From Epiperipatus broadwayi (lineage: Eukaryota > Onychophora > Udeonychophora > Euonychophora > Peripatidae), in assembly GCA_028023455.1 (NCBI GenBank), contig JAQFVV010012400.1, forward strand, positions 15,807,490 through 15,871,489: DNA of 64,000 nt. The letters run 5' to 3'. A program made the translations under genes and the position numbers. The notes below the pieces were generated by a model. That model was not told where the DNA came from. It searched no databases and saw only the letters and a list, made by a program, of their open reading frames with translations. Shown here in pieces: positions 1 through 15,500 of the stretch. The first letter of the stretch is position 1, and each line of letters starts with the position of its first letter.

Positions 1-597
1 TCGGCATGTACATTATTAAAAGTGATAAAATATGAACCAGATATAAAACATTTGAAATCTCATTAAATAATATTTATTCACATTGTTTTTATATGTTTAT
101 TTTCAAAATTTTGTTTTAATTATTATTCTGTACTATTAAATTTCATTCAACTCATCCTGTTCAAAATATCAATCACTTGTATTTAATTTAGCTTATGTAG
201 AAATTTTGTTGAATTAATCTTATTAAGAATTTTGTATAATATGAAATTTGGAAATAAATGAACTATTATTAATCTTTTGTTGTTTTATAAACTTTTAAGA
301 ATTTGCAATAATTAAATTGTTTATACCAGTATTTTGATTTAATAACTATATGGCAAGCCAATGACTTAATAAATATTTTTTGGAAATTTTTGGCATGCAC
401 ACATAAAAAGGTTCGCACCTCTGCATTAACTTATTTTACCCATCTCTTTTCTGATATTAATCATTATCTTGATTTTTTTAAAATTCTTTATCTAGTATAT
501 ATTTATTTGCATGCATATACAATTTTTTTTGAAATTCATTTATTTAGCATTAGTATTTAAGTGATATTAAATATATTTTATTTATTGTAAACTACAG

Positions 598-3500
598 ATT
601 CCTGAAAAATTTATTTCCAATGAAGAAAATGATGATACTGATTTAGATGAGGATATTTCCAGGATAACTCCTAAGAGTAAACTTATTGATAATAAACCTT
701 TATCTGAGAAAAAAACACCTTTTTTAGGAGAATGGGCAACATCCCCAGTAAACAGGTTATTCACTTTAAAATATATATATATATAAAACTTTATTATATT
801 TGAAAATACCAAAATATATAATTGTTAACATTAAACTAACATATCAGTAAGAAAGTGATATTTTTGGTGTAGTTAGCAGCTTATTATATTAGTTCAAAAG
901 TAGGAATCTATTTGCAAAATTTTTATTAGAGTCTGTTAATCCTAAATTAAGTATGCACATGCATAAATACCCATAAATTAAAGTTCTACTTTGTTTAATA
1001 TATATTTTGAATAATGTTGAAACATGCAACACCCCTATCTGTCTAATGCAGAATCAATAAGAAAGCTGTTGTTAGAAAACACCACATTAGAAGAGTTTGG
1101 AAGCAACTAGAGATGCCTATGTCTTTCAATAATCTCTAAAGAACATTAAAAGAATGAAATCAATTATTTTTAAAATTATGCAACATTCAAAACCACTTCT
1201 AAAATTTAATGATAACATATTAGCTAAGTTAATTAAATTCTGTATGTATCAGGCTTTCTTTTAAAAATAAAAGTTTCAGTCTTTCTGAACAGTTTCCTCG
1301 TACACACTTTTATATATCAGCATGAATAAGTAAGCAGAAATATAAATTAATTTAAAATAAACAATTTCTCTTATTTCATAAAATACAAACTAATTAGTTA
1401 TATTCATGTTAAATAGCTTGATTTCTTTTTTTATTGCATTTCAAAATTATTGTTTGTTTGCTTCTTTTAAGTTTGCATCTATTCATACACATAATTCTCT
1501 AACAGACTATTAAAATTTGTATTCATTAATTTGATTTAGGGTAGATTTTTATTAATTTGAGCTGTTTTTAGCATAATGTGATTACATTGGGATTCTCACA
1601 GAGTTTTATTATAGAATAAGTTCTTTTTTTCTCTCTCGCTTTTTTAAAATTTAAAAAAAATTTTAAATTGCTGCAAACATGCAAAGGAAATGATTTATTT
1701 AAATGTGTGGAATTCTAAATTAAGCACTTCAAACTTCTAAATTATGAATATGTCAATTATGATAATACATTGTTCTTGCTTTTAATATATTGTAATTTGC
1801 ATTTTAATAAGATAGATTTTGAAGTTTGGAAAGTTGATATTATTTAAAATTAGTATAATATGACTAAAAATTATAATTGAATGTGTGTCTATTTATTATA
1901 TATATGTGTGTGTAGAGAAATAACAGAGCTAGTCTACACATACTAGTGGATCACTAATCTTTGGTTTAACAGCCCAGTTTAACTGCTATGTTCTCCAGGC
2001 GCCATATTGAATTTTTAAAAAAACTGACCTGAGACACAATTTTCACAATAATTTCAGTTTTAATTATGTTAAAACAAAAAAATTTACATTAATAGAAACT
2101 AGAAAAACTAAAGAAAACAATAAAAAATAAGGGGAAAAAATTTCAACATCCAACATAATTATTACTTTATTGTTCATTCATAATTTCTAATTCAATTAAC
2201 TAAGTTTAAATTACATCTTCAGTGATAATTTCTTTGTATTCCTCACAAAATTATCTTTCAAACTATATATAATATGTCTTGTCTGAGATAAACCATAGCT
2301 TCAGAATCTCCAAAAGTATTCACATAAGAATTTTTCATTTTTATCTTGTACCCCAAAAGTTACCAAATCTCAAAGGTGTCTTTAAGAAAAAGATTCATCC
2401 TAATAAAAGATACAAACAAATCATTTCCAGAAGATGGATATGCATTTGTCATCATAGCAATTGGCTTCTTGTCTATCTAAAGCTAGAAATTGTAAACTAC
2501 TGTCTGTATTACTGATAAAATGAGTTTCATCTCTTCATTTTATATTTTTTTGTGTACATCAGTGATGTTTATATTCTTTATGCACACCAGTGATGCTATC
2601 TTGTTATATTTATTGTATCACATAGATATAGTTTATTTGCATATAGTCCATTTGTTAGGTATAGACTTGAAAATAATGTAATGAAAGATATGGCCAAACT
2701 AGTGACTCTACAGCATGAGTATCAAGGCATAGACAAGAATCAGAATTTGATTCTTTGCCTATATATGCAATCTTTCTGTACATTTGAATATTAGTTTTGT
2801 AAATTATTATTTGTTATACAACACGCAAAAATAAACACCAACACACCATATAAACATAATAATAAATTATTAAACCTTTTAAGAATCATTATTTTTATAA
2901 AATAAGTGGAATAGAACACACAAAATTACCGTACATATGAATTCATATGAGCATAAATAAATATTATAGAATTTATATACACACACACCAATACAAACGC
3001 AAATTAATAAAAATTAAATCATTTTTCAAATAATTTTAAAAAAATTAAAATATTCAAAAAATTAAAATTGTATACTTACAAGCCTGATATTCTGCAATTA
3101 TATTTCGACTCCATGGAAGGCCTTATTTGTGAATCAGAATATTTTTAATCCCTTTTGTCTAACTCATGAGACCGATAAAAGTTTTCTGTCTTTATTGCTT
3201 TGTGGAAATTCGAAAATTGATAAAAAAAAAAAAATTAAGTGCTCCTGTTACGAAAAAAATTAATAAAAAATTCAAATTTTATCGGATTTTTTTATAAAAG
3301 ATATCATTAGAAAGCTACGTTAGAGATGTATCAAATGCCCATATTTCTGTTGATGTCATGTTTATAGTTTTTACATCATTAAAAAAAGAAAACAATATTT
3401 CGACAAATCAAATAAGATGCACAAAACATCCGCTTGATAAGCAGAAGCAGTATATCAATACAGTATAGAATATATGTTATTATAAATGAGCATTTTAAAC

Positions 3501-6500
3501 ATCCTATTTTAGCTCATTCTGATTTGTGAACAATGACAATGGAAGCAATTTTAATTTGTAGTCAGTGATAACTGGTTTGATGCTTTTCATTGTCATAATT
3601 CACAATGTCAGAGATTGGCTGTTATATATTTTAATTAAATAATGAACTATAGATTGACTGTTATATATTTTAATTAAATAATGAACTATAATTCACAATA
3701 TCAGAGATTGGTTGTTATATATTTTAATTAAATAATGAACTAATAGAGGATACTTAAATGCTTTCATTCATATCTACAATGTATTTTAATTACATATTTA
3801 GTTATAGAATAAATATATGCATAGTTTGTCTAACAATATGGTAATGCTGTGCAACTGTGTATTGATTCTTCTTTTATTCATTCAGCTTTTTTTGGCTAAG
3901 ACTTAATAATTATTTGGTTTAAATTTTTTCAGTAGCTAACATATATATATTGTAACGGTATGCCCCCTCTCAACAAGATAAGTTAAAGCAGTCGCATCTC
4001 ACTATAGTCAGATTTAAGGTCTTCATATAGGATGCCACGAATGATGTGATTTAATTTTGATATAAAACTATATTTGTTCCCAATAACTAATTTATTATTT
4101 AAAAAAAAAATTATATCTAAACCACATCAAATCAATTTTCACCTTAATTAACTTTACCGTTATGCTCAGATTTCGAACTCAGGGAAGTTTAACAATTTAC
4201 TCTCTTCAGGGGTTCCTATCAATATTTTAAAGTAATATTAACAACGAATCTCACTAACTCTTTAAATCAAATAAAACAAAATTGAAGACTTCATTTAATA
4301 TAAAAAACTTAATTATTTATTTAACAATTAAATAACTTAAATTTTACAATATATATAAAAAAAATATTTATATATCTACCTCTTTATATTAAAAATATAA
4401 ATATTCTCTTTGCTTACGGTAGATATATTTTCTAAACCTATAATATATATAAAATATAAGTATCCTAATATTTAGACATATTAACACTATTTTACAATAA
4501 TTGGGTTATACAAATAATAATGCAATCATTTGTATATAATACCTTCATTCATTAAAATGATTGTCTGTAATTTATATTTATTAATATAAAAATATATACT
4601 TCACAACAATGTTAATCATTTATTCATTTATCATACATTACTGTTATTAAACTATTTAGATTAGTATAAACAATGTAGTGTCATGTCATCAAAAATAATA
4701 TGTGGATTTAAAAATAATTTAATCTCTTACCTCTAAGTTTACATTATCCCTTTCCCAAATTAACATTTATTAACCGATATTTAAATCTTTATTAATCATA
4801 AATAAAAATACTGTAAATTATTAATTCTCTCTTATTATTCATTTTTATAATAAAATGAATACGATGATAAAGAAAATGAAATTAACTTTCCTAATTATAA
4901 TTTTTAAAAATCTGAAATGGTATTTACAAAAGTTAATGTTCCTCGTGAATCAAAATCCTTCGAAGACGCAGTTTTTTGATTCCTTCGTTGTTAAACATTA
5001 AAGAGAATAATATTAGGATATCCTAAGTTGACATTTAGTTTCCTCTTTATATTCATCTTCTTAATACAAAGTTCCTATATTAACATTTATAATTCCATTT
5101 TGAAGATCTAATTTTTATAATTTTAAGGCATTCATAATTCCATTTTGAAGATCTAATTTCTTTATAATTTTAAGGCATTCAGCAAACAATGTTATTCCCA
5201 CATATATATTTGATTAGGCAAGTGCATTTTATCTATCCCATGATAAATTTGTATTCTACCCGCTTTGCATTTTCTTTATAATGTAAAGTACATTAAATTT
5301 GAATGAAGTTTTTACAAACATGTTCTTTTTTTACGACGCTATTTAGATTTTAAAACGTAATTCAAACAATTTTTTATAGAACATGAAAATATATTTAGAT
5401 TACTTTCTTTGAACAAATATTAGAAATTTCTTCTAATGAGCATTAAATTGTTCAAAATATAAACTTCAACTTACACTGGTTTTTGAAATCAAACATAGTA
5501 GAAGTTTTTATGAAGATATAGCTGACAAAGCCTTTTAATAAAAAGAATAGAATTAATATATTATATCTCGCTCCAACAGCTTGCTGAAGCATACACATTC
5601 TACATTGTTGCAATAACAATTTGATATTAAAACACTAAGTTAATTTCATTTCCTTTAATTCAATAAACTGTGAACCCAGAGGTCATTTATTACCTTGTCA
5701 ACCATCTTTTGTCAACAACGTCTTTTTTTCATTTTAAAGAATGAAAAATACGAACTTAATAAGTTATATATTTATTTTCATAAATATAATAATAATGCAA
5801 ATATAATCTATACATATTGATTACATGTATGTATGAGTATATATATATATACTCCTACAATATATATATAGTCACTACTGATAAATGAGTATATCTTTCC
5901 AAATCCATGGGGGTGGGATGGAGGGCTGCATTAGAGGATTTTTTTAGTGATTATACAAACTATTCTATGAAATGCAAAAGTGTTCACATATAGAACATGT
6001 TAATCCATTTTTCTGTTTGATATTTGTGATGATGTCTAAATTTCTTCAGCAGAAAACTATTCTTTCTTAGATTTCAACATCATATCTAATTAGAGATCTC
6101 TCATGTATTCTATTCTGTCAGATATTCCCAATGAAATCATCATTGTATGTCTTTATATAATTCTTGTAACATAAATGGAGTCTAACTCTCCCACAAAAAC
6201 CATGTTCAAGTTCACCTTATTTAGGAAATCTTGAATTATTCATTCGTTTTAAATGTCCAATCCAGAAAAGGTGTAATTTTACAATTAAAGTCGAAGAACA
6301 GCGATATATTGATTTTGTAATCTTGCCATTAAATTTTGTAGAGCATCCTTATATGAAACATTTATATTGAGTCGATAGATTGTCCAAGATTCACTGCTAT
6401 GTACTGTATATAGCAATGGTAAGAAAAAAAATCAATATTTATGATATGGAAAGAAAAATGAAAAAGTAGATAGATTTGGAAGTTATGTGAATATATGTCT

Positions 6501-9500
6501 TTATATATGTGTTCCAGATTCCTAATCTTTGTTCAAATCATCTTTATGTATTAGAATATTTTATAGACAAACTAATTAATTTATACAATGGTTCATCTCC
6601 TTATTTATATAGTAAGAATTTTTTATGGTCAATAATTAATATAATAATCAAATCATGTAATTTTATAATGATCATATTAAAGAATTCTAAAAGAAATACT
6701 GGTTATATTTCCTGATCATCATTAATTTACAATTTTTTATATGAATGTTAGTCTAAGAGTTATCTTGCTTAGTGAGGACAATTGGTTCCCCAAAATTCAT
6801 TGTAAAGCAAGAATAATGTATAAAAAGCAAGGGATTATAGTAGATTTCTATGGGAAAAAATTTAACTTATTCCTTTGGATAAAAATTATATCATAAATTG
6901 TGAATATTGTATTAATGAATAACTTAACCTAGAACATATTATAATTAAAAAATATATTTTAATATACAATATATGCATGTGTAAACTGTGCTATGTGTGT
7001 ATAATGTAGGTATGTACTTAAAATATATTTGTATGTAAGATAATATAATTTAAATATATGTAAAAAGATGAAACCACTTAACTTAAAAAATATTCTTTCT
7101 TATAATCTATTCATTCAGCACTCATCCTCATTCAGTTTTTTGAGTCGTCAGTTATTCATTTTAAGAGTCCGTCTTTATCTTCTAATCCTTTAATTATCTG
7201 ATTTTTTTGAGGAAGTACACCAGGTATTGATGGATGAAGATCTCTAGAAAAAAAGTTTAGAATGGATGATTCACTTGCTTTTTTGATTTTCTCTTTTCAT
7301 ACATCTTATAAGGTCTCATTTGTTGACTTGGACTCATGATATGAAATCAGTACCTTCAGTTTTTTTATATCCAGGTTCTTCTTCATCCAGTTGGATTAAT
7401 TCCTCATTAGTTAATTCTTCCATGTCTGACTCCAAAAACTTTTCAATGTTATCATTTACAACTTCGGTAAATCCTGTTTTCTTGTCAAATCAAATATGTT
7501 TTTCCATATGATTGAAGTAAATTACTTTTCAACTTCAGTGCTTCTAATGAGTTGTAAGCAGACTTTCTTCCATGTAATGTTAAAAGTTATGTTAAAGATC
7601 TTGGTTCATTCATTGCCTATAAAATCAATAGCCCTTGTTTATATTGAAATTTCTTCCAGAATTGCTGAATTGTCTTAATAGCAACCTTATCCAAAGTTTC
7701 AACTAAGAAGCTGCATTAGTTATTGATTTTGAAGTTGTGATGATTCAACTAATGTGGTATTCTGTGATATTAGTTTCTGGCATGATTCCATTTGAAAATA
7801 TATATAGCTGAAAATTAAAAAAAAAATTCAATATTGCTAGGGGAAAAATGGTGGTTTCACTGTGTAAACATATAGAAAAATGGATTGAGAAAGAAAGAGT
7901 AAGCTTACAGTTCACGATTTTTTTGTGTGTCTTTTTTCATAAATTGTTTCTCATTGCACTGAAATAACATCCATACAGAAGTTTTGTTTTTTTAAAATTC
8001 ATAGTCTTTTATTATTTATGTGAAATTATTTAGAATTGACATTACCAAAATCTCATTGCGCAGTTAACTTTGAAAAAAATATAAATTCTGAAATATTAAA
8101 AGACAAAAAAAAAAAATGTATCTAATACATTATAATTAATATCTTAAGACTTTTATTTATAATTAAATACATAATATATGAAATTATCTAACTCCTTTTT
8201 TATTTTTAACTGAAAATATATTTACGATAATAGTTTGATTTGGCTGAAATTAGCATTCATAAAGGTTTTAATTTAAAATTAATCGACTGAATATTTTAAT
8301 AATATGTATCCAATACACAGTTTAAAATTAATTATTGAAAGTATACAACCAAAATTTATTTTTAGTTTTGTTATATGAAATTTGTTTTTTTAGTATGTAT
8401 TGCATTTCTTTTAAATTTGCAATAATGATACCATTTTCTTGAATATATCTGAAACAAATTAAATTATAATTTAAAATCAGGTAAGTATATATTATTTTTA
8501 ACTTAGATTTAGTAACTTTTGGTCATATAAAGTTGATTACTAATTGCATAATGCACAAAATCTTTTTTTTTTTTCAAAATAATTTTCAATTATCATAACT
8601 AAATTTTATAATTGCGATGACCATTTGCCACAAGCAAAATACTGTTTGTAAGAATTTTAATCCATAAAAGTGAGTAAATATAGTTTTAATTTGATGTACA
8701 CATTTTAAAATATATTAATACATTTGGTTATTGTATGTCATCAAAATAAACTTTGGATTACTTGTTGTACTGAATGAAATACTTTTTTTTTTTTTTTGTA
8801 ATCATTAACATTGAAAATCTTTTCTTTGGATGCACCGTTAATGAATGTATTGATTGTTTTGTTTAAATGAAGTTTTATACATTAATCGTATTTTAATTTT
8901 ATAATCAAAATACTGTATATTCTATATTGTACTTTGTATGATGAATAAATTCTGTACTCTACATTTTAGCATGAAGGTCACCATTTTTCTTTTGGATGAT
9001 TTATGATATCATCAATCATACAATTTTTTTTTTGTGATTTTTATAGTCAATAATCAACTGTAAATCATAAAAGGGAATATAACTTTATGATGATCACTAT
9101 GGTGAATCTTTGCAGAGTATAGGTGTATATCAGATTATTTGAATGTCACTTCCATTATGGAAGATTACCGATAATGAAATAATGATCACATTCATAACAT
9201 CCTAATTTATTTCCTATTAACATTCCAACATATTTTCAGCCTGGAGTTTAAGCACTATTAATCATAAATTATCTAAGTATCCAATGGAAATGATACATAT
9301 AGAGTTCGCAAAACAAACTCTTAACAAGCTTTGAGAATACCCTCAATCCCAGACCGGTTTCTGCATCTAGCGTCGTCAGTGAGGTGTTAGGATATTCATT
9401 AGATTAAAAATACTAGGACTAGCCCAGCACTTTATCTAATGTATAACTATTGAGAAGAAAATCTGAAACTTTCAGACATCTATATGTCTAAAAATCCAGC

Positions 9501-12500
9501 TATCTAACTCAAATAGCCATATGGGACTGAACTAAGTTCAGATACACCATATATTAATATCTCTAGCAATATAAAATTGACAAAGCCTTAGTAACAAAAA
9601 ATAAATTGATAAAAAAAAAATCAAGTCAGATGTCATATGACCTAATTTTAATAAAGCTCGTATTACAAATGTTATATATAGAGTTTGCAAAACAAACTCT
9701 TAGATAAAGTGCTGGGCTAGTCCTAGTATTTTTAATCTAATGAATATCCTAACACCTCACTGACGACGCTAGATGCAGAAACCGGTCTGGGGTTGAGAGT
9801 ATTCTCAAAGCTTGTTAAGAGTTTGTTTTGCGAACTCTATATATAGCATTTGTAACACGAGCTTTATTAAAATTAGGTCATGTGACATCTGACTTGATTT
9901 TTTTTTTTATCAATGGAAATGATATAAGATTTAAATAAGAATGGGATGTATACTATATTTAGTTTTAACTAATAGGATCATTTCATTAAAATGATTTAGT
10001 AAAAAAATTATGGTTATATGTATGGACAGATATAATCCTAAAATGATATATCAGAAAGATATTGGCACTCTTTTCAATTGAAGAGAGAAGAATAATTTAA
10101 TATTGGGCTAAAATTTCTAGATTTTACTAATACCATACATTTCTAATATATACAATTCTTTATATATTAATATTTTCTTTATTTATGTACATTATGTATA
10201 TACAAAAACCACTTAAAATAAAATTATAGTAAATAAAATCAATATCTAAAAACTAATTAGATAAGAATAAAATTAAAAAAATTTTTTTTATAAATATACT
10301 AAGAAAAAAAAATTAAGATTAGGTCCACCAATTTGATAGAATACATAAATTTACGTTATACTTTTATACATTATCAACCTTTGATTTTGCATATTTTATT
10401 TAAAAATAAAATCTGTTTTTCAGTTTTATTTGTTGACAATTGATTTTTATTTTTTTTATTTTTAACAAAATTATTTTTGAAAATTTTTTAATTCTATCAC
10501 CAAAGTGCAATAATCAGTATTAATACCATTACATATTAGAGAAACATTAAATACAATCTTATTGAAGCTTCAGTGCAGAGTATTTTTGTTAAATATAACC
10601 ATTTTATTAAAAAAGAAAAAATACTAAATTATCAATAACTTCATTTCTATTTATTTTTAACTTATTATAAAATTGATTTCCATGTTCTAACAATGTATAT
10701 TTATTGTAACCCTTATCTATTAAATTAGCCAATATTATCTTTTTTTTAAATTTGCATAAGTTGAAGATGAATGTAAAAAAACTTTGAATCCTGCATATAT
10801 AAGTACGTTATGATAAATTCTAATGTTAGTGGTCTTAATTTCCATAATATGTTATTTACTGTTTAGTTAATAAATCTAGGTATATAATGCATTTTCATTG
10901 CTAATAGACCAATTTAGATGTGGATTATCATTCAATTTTTTAAAAATACCTGAAATTGTTTCTTGTTGACTGCAAATTAAAATACCATCAACATATATGT
11001 ATAATGCTATTATCATCATTCCATTATGCATTGCAGTTCTTTCTTCATCACTATTTATTACTAAACTGCAGATTACATGATGTAGTAAATTGAATTTTCA
11101 TCAGCTGTAATTGTTCCATGTTATAAAATTATTTTTCTCAGAAATAATTTGTTGCATATATATCTCATAATGTATCTTTATTTTAGCAAGTTTGATTATA
11201 ACTAGCAATTAAACTATTATTGTAGAAATATGTTCACTTGCTTTTAGATCACTTTTATTCTCAAATATTTCAGCATCTTTTAAATACATTGCAGTGGAAA
11301 ATATAAATTGTTACAGAATACTTGCTATTTATTACTTATTACACATTATGTTGCACTTTTTAAATATTTGTCTTTTTTTTAAAAAAAAAAGTAGTGTAAA
11401 TAAGATTTTATCATAAGCTATTTGTGCTGAGAATAAATTATTTTTGTTTAAATAATAAAATAAAAATCATCAACTTGTTAATTAAAGATGATATTCATAA
11501 AATGCTTTATTTGTTTTGATAAAATTTTTAAACCATTTTAAAATGTATTTTTGGTAAAAATTGACAAGATTTATTTAATTAATATTCAAAAGAAAACCAA
11601 TCAATTTTTCATGTCTGATTTCCTTATAATTTTAAATAGACAGCAAGTTAATTACTTTATTGAATGAATGTTCAGTGTTATCTTAACTCTAGAATAGTTT
11701 ACTTTTTCATAGAAAAAGTTATGGAGTTATTTTTGTAACTATGATAATGCTTTAGCAATATAATCACCAGAATTATTGTTTGAACATTGTTTTGCCATAA
11801 ATGTTGTGTATTAAGAGAGATAAACCTGTTTGTATATTGTAAGCATTTTATATAACTTGTAAATAATAGTCAAAAATCATTTAACATGTGCAAGGCTGTT
11901 TTGGTTTTACAATAATCAGAGAAACTCATTTATATAAGGCAAAAGGCTGATGATAGTCGACTTCCCTATAAATGCAAAATTATTTATTTATGCAATTTCA
12001 TTGCCAATTAGCCATGTATTGTATAGTTAGTCATTGATGTAACATCTATTAGTTTATTTATGATTGTTCCTTTACCACATACATGCTTATACTGCCTGTG
12101 CAACCTATAATGGTTAATGACTTGAAATATTGATTTTTGCTATCTGCTATGAGCAGAGTGAATTCCTTTAGGGGAAAAAACTGAAAATGTGAAACAATTA
12201 TCTGACTACTACAATAATTAATTAAGCAAGGTGACCTTTTTGTGTAAACAGAACAAGTATTTGTCCTGGGGTGGGGAGGGGGATCTAACAGATAAATTTT
12301 ATTCTTTTCCCTGATATTTTGATTGGCCTATTCTTTTGTTCCTACTGATGAAATTTTGATTTGGGCTGGATCTTGATTGCAACTCTTTGTGACATTGCTT
12401 TTTATCCCATTGCATCTGGATTTTCTGCTAGATGCTTCCGATTGGCTATAATTAAAATGTAATTAATTGTCTTGGTGGCATCTGTAAATCTGATTTTGTG

Positions 12501-15500
12501 ATGTCTTCATCATTATAAAGTGCTGGCCACTACTTTAGCTGGAATCCAATCTATCCTGGATATATTAAGCTTACTATGAAGTAGCTATAATTTGCTGCAT
12601 TTTTTTTAATGAACATTTTATGTTTCATGAACCTGTTTTGCCATTTCAAAAAGATGGATAAACTAACTCAAACAATATTTTAAATAAAATACCGAAACAT
12701 CTAATTAACATAAATTTGAATACTCCCCCTCATCACTATCAACCGCACACAGCTATGATTATGAAGCCATAGAGCTTTGAAAGCGCTAAGCTTTAAATAA
12801 ATTTAATAATATATATAACTTCTTTAACAACGTTATAAGCGCATAATTATTGATATTATCTAGTAATTTGTGAATAGTTGTTGGATTTGTGTAGTTAAAT
12901 GTTCCATTTTCCAGCTGTTTCTTTCTGGAGATGTTTATTAGCCTCCTGGACTATCAGTTCAGCCTCTTGCTTTCTGGTGGAATGGTCACATCAATATGTG
13001 TTTGACTTTTCTCAGAATTTCAATGACTGAAACATGAACTATTTGGAGAAAGTATCTATAAAAATAATGAATTTTTGGCTTTTTATGGAACTAGATGCTG
13101 TATGTGGAATCTTTCCAGGTATTCTGAAACTATGGTTTAAAGTTGATCTCTGTTGAGTTGTAATATTTTAATTTTAATCTATACTAGACCTCTCACTTGC
13201 ATCTTCATTATGACTGCAAAGGTGATCTCAATTCAAGATTTGTTGACATTCCTGGAACTAAATCTTGCACCCATTGTATATAAGTTTTGTGGCTTGTTAA
13301 TAACCATTTTGTGCACATCCAATTGTTTGCTCAGTAAATTGATTGTTTTCCCCATTTAAGTTAAATTATACTTAGCAATCCAGTCTATAGAGTGCATCAA
13401 CATAGATTTTTTTCTCGCCACATGTTGCATTTTAAAGTTGAATGCATTCAGAAAATCGAACTACTTTAGCATGCAGTATCCAACTTTTTATGGGAGATCT
13501 TGTTAGCAATAAATGTCTAATGATATATGATTAATTTGAAAGACAAGGAATCTACTATAAATTTATAGTTGGAATTTTTTGATGCCTGATTAAAATAAAA
13601 CTAATAAACATCACATGATCACCATTTCTTGTAACTGTTGTTAAAACAGGCAAAACTCACTATACGTATTACCACACACAGCAAGCTAGAGTAATCAATG
13701 GATGCCAGAAGGCTTGTGCATAAAATCCCCATCTAGTGCCTACTCATCCAATATCCCCAGACTAGTTTCTGGCTTGTGGTCTTCGTCAGTGAGGAGCCTT
13801 GGATCTGAGAGCTGCACCTAGATCTTGGTCTGGGGATATTGGATGAGTATGCACTAGATGGGGATTTTATGCACAAGTCTTCTGGCATCCATTGATTACT
13901 CTAGCTTGCTGTGTGTGGCAATACGTATAGTGAGTTTTGTCTGTTTTAAAATAAAACTATTTGAATTTTATTTTTCACTCCTGGTAAAGATAAAAGATGT
14001 AAATGCAATAGTTGTATCAAATCATAATTACATTAACTATTAGGTTTTTAACTTACTGTTTGATTTTATTTAATATCCTATGATTCTTTCAGCCTTTTGT
14101 CTCACAACTAATGTAAAAATGTTTAGATCGTTTCCATTTTATTTGTAAGACTTAGGTTCTTAATATAGTCTTTATCTTTGTTGTTTTGTGGAGAAAATTT
14201 GTTTTACCATAACTCTACTCATAAAACTCGATTTTTTAGTTTCAAATGCATACTTTTCAGGACTCGTTTTAATTCCTGCCTTTTTATATTTATTTAAAAA
14301 TTTTTAGTGATGAATTTCTCTTTACTTTTCACTACTAGCATGTCATCAAAATAAGAAATGATCCTAGATATTCCAGATGCAAAGTATTTAACTACTTGCT
14401 GGAATATGGCAAACTTCCAAAGGGATTTATTAATTTTGTTAAGCTGTTTGTGCATAAACTGATAAAGTCCTTTATGTGAAATAATTGACGGTGCTTTTTT
14501 GAAGCTTCATATTTTAGAGAATATTTCACCTCTAGCTAGAATATATCTTTTATTGGTGGAATACCTTTTGTATTGATAGAAGGATTGAGCAGTAGTGCTT
14601 TCTTTAAAATGTGATAATCCTCACATGTATATCTATTTTTTAATTGATATTATTGGTGTAGCCCATTCAGAATAGGATATTAGTTCAATGATCTATGGAT
14701 ATATAGCTTGTCCAATTTAGCTTTTAAAACAAAATGGTCAACATAAATAGTTGATTGACTTTATTTATATACGAGTGAATGGGTATTCCTTGATAACACC
14801 ACAATACTGGTACAAAAACTTACCCATATTCTTTTTTAAAAAATTAGCTACGTGAATAAAATTCAAACTAACTTTCTGATTTCTATTTTTTGTTGGCCAG
14901 TAGTTTTTTGAAGCAATGGATATTGTTGAATTCACTAATTATTTATTAAGGAATTGCCTTTAATGCCATCTGTCGTAAAGACTAGCACTTTGTTTTTAGT
15001 GTTATGTTTAGCTCTTTACTACTAAATTGTTAAACTTACTTTTTTTGTAACAAAAGTTATTTGATAGATAGGCAACTTCTGTGTCCAGTATAATGGAAGA
15101 AATGAAAATTCTATTTATAAATAGACACTAATTGGCTAAGTGAAATTTGTTATGATGGTATCACCTTTTTTTTTTTATTTGATGATTGCTACCTTCCATG
15201 TTTTTTTTTTTCATTTGATTTTTGACCATATTTCTATCACAAACATCTTTCTTATTTTACCAAGGATGCAGCTAGATTAGTTATTTCTTCTTTGAAGGGT
15301 GCCTATGAGACTGCAGATTTGTTATACTATAATTTTATTAATGACATGATCCTTGGTTTGTGGCCTTTTATATTACACATAAACCAATTTCTCAGAATTT
15401 GTACTACTTATGATTTCAAGATCTGATAGGTTGCCGACCCACATCCTCTCAAAAGCATTACCAACTTTAATTCACATCTATTTCATAAAAAATTAAAGCT

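Noticed and set aside
582-812. 76-codon minus-strand open frame opposite the first exon
   Set aside because: The plus-strand exon with good splice signals and a matching partner exon explains this region.
3957-4040. TGTAACGG... start resembling an LTR end
   Set aside because: No second copy, primer-binding site or matching end was found nearby.
13153-13359. 68-codon plus-strand open frame
   Set aside because: It lies antisense to the gypsy pol remnant and has no independent support.
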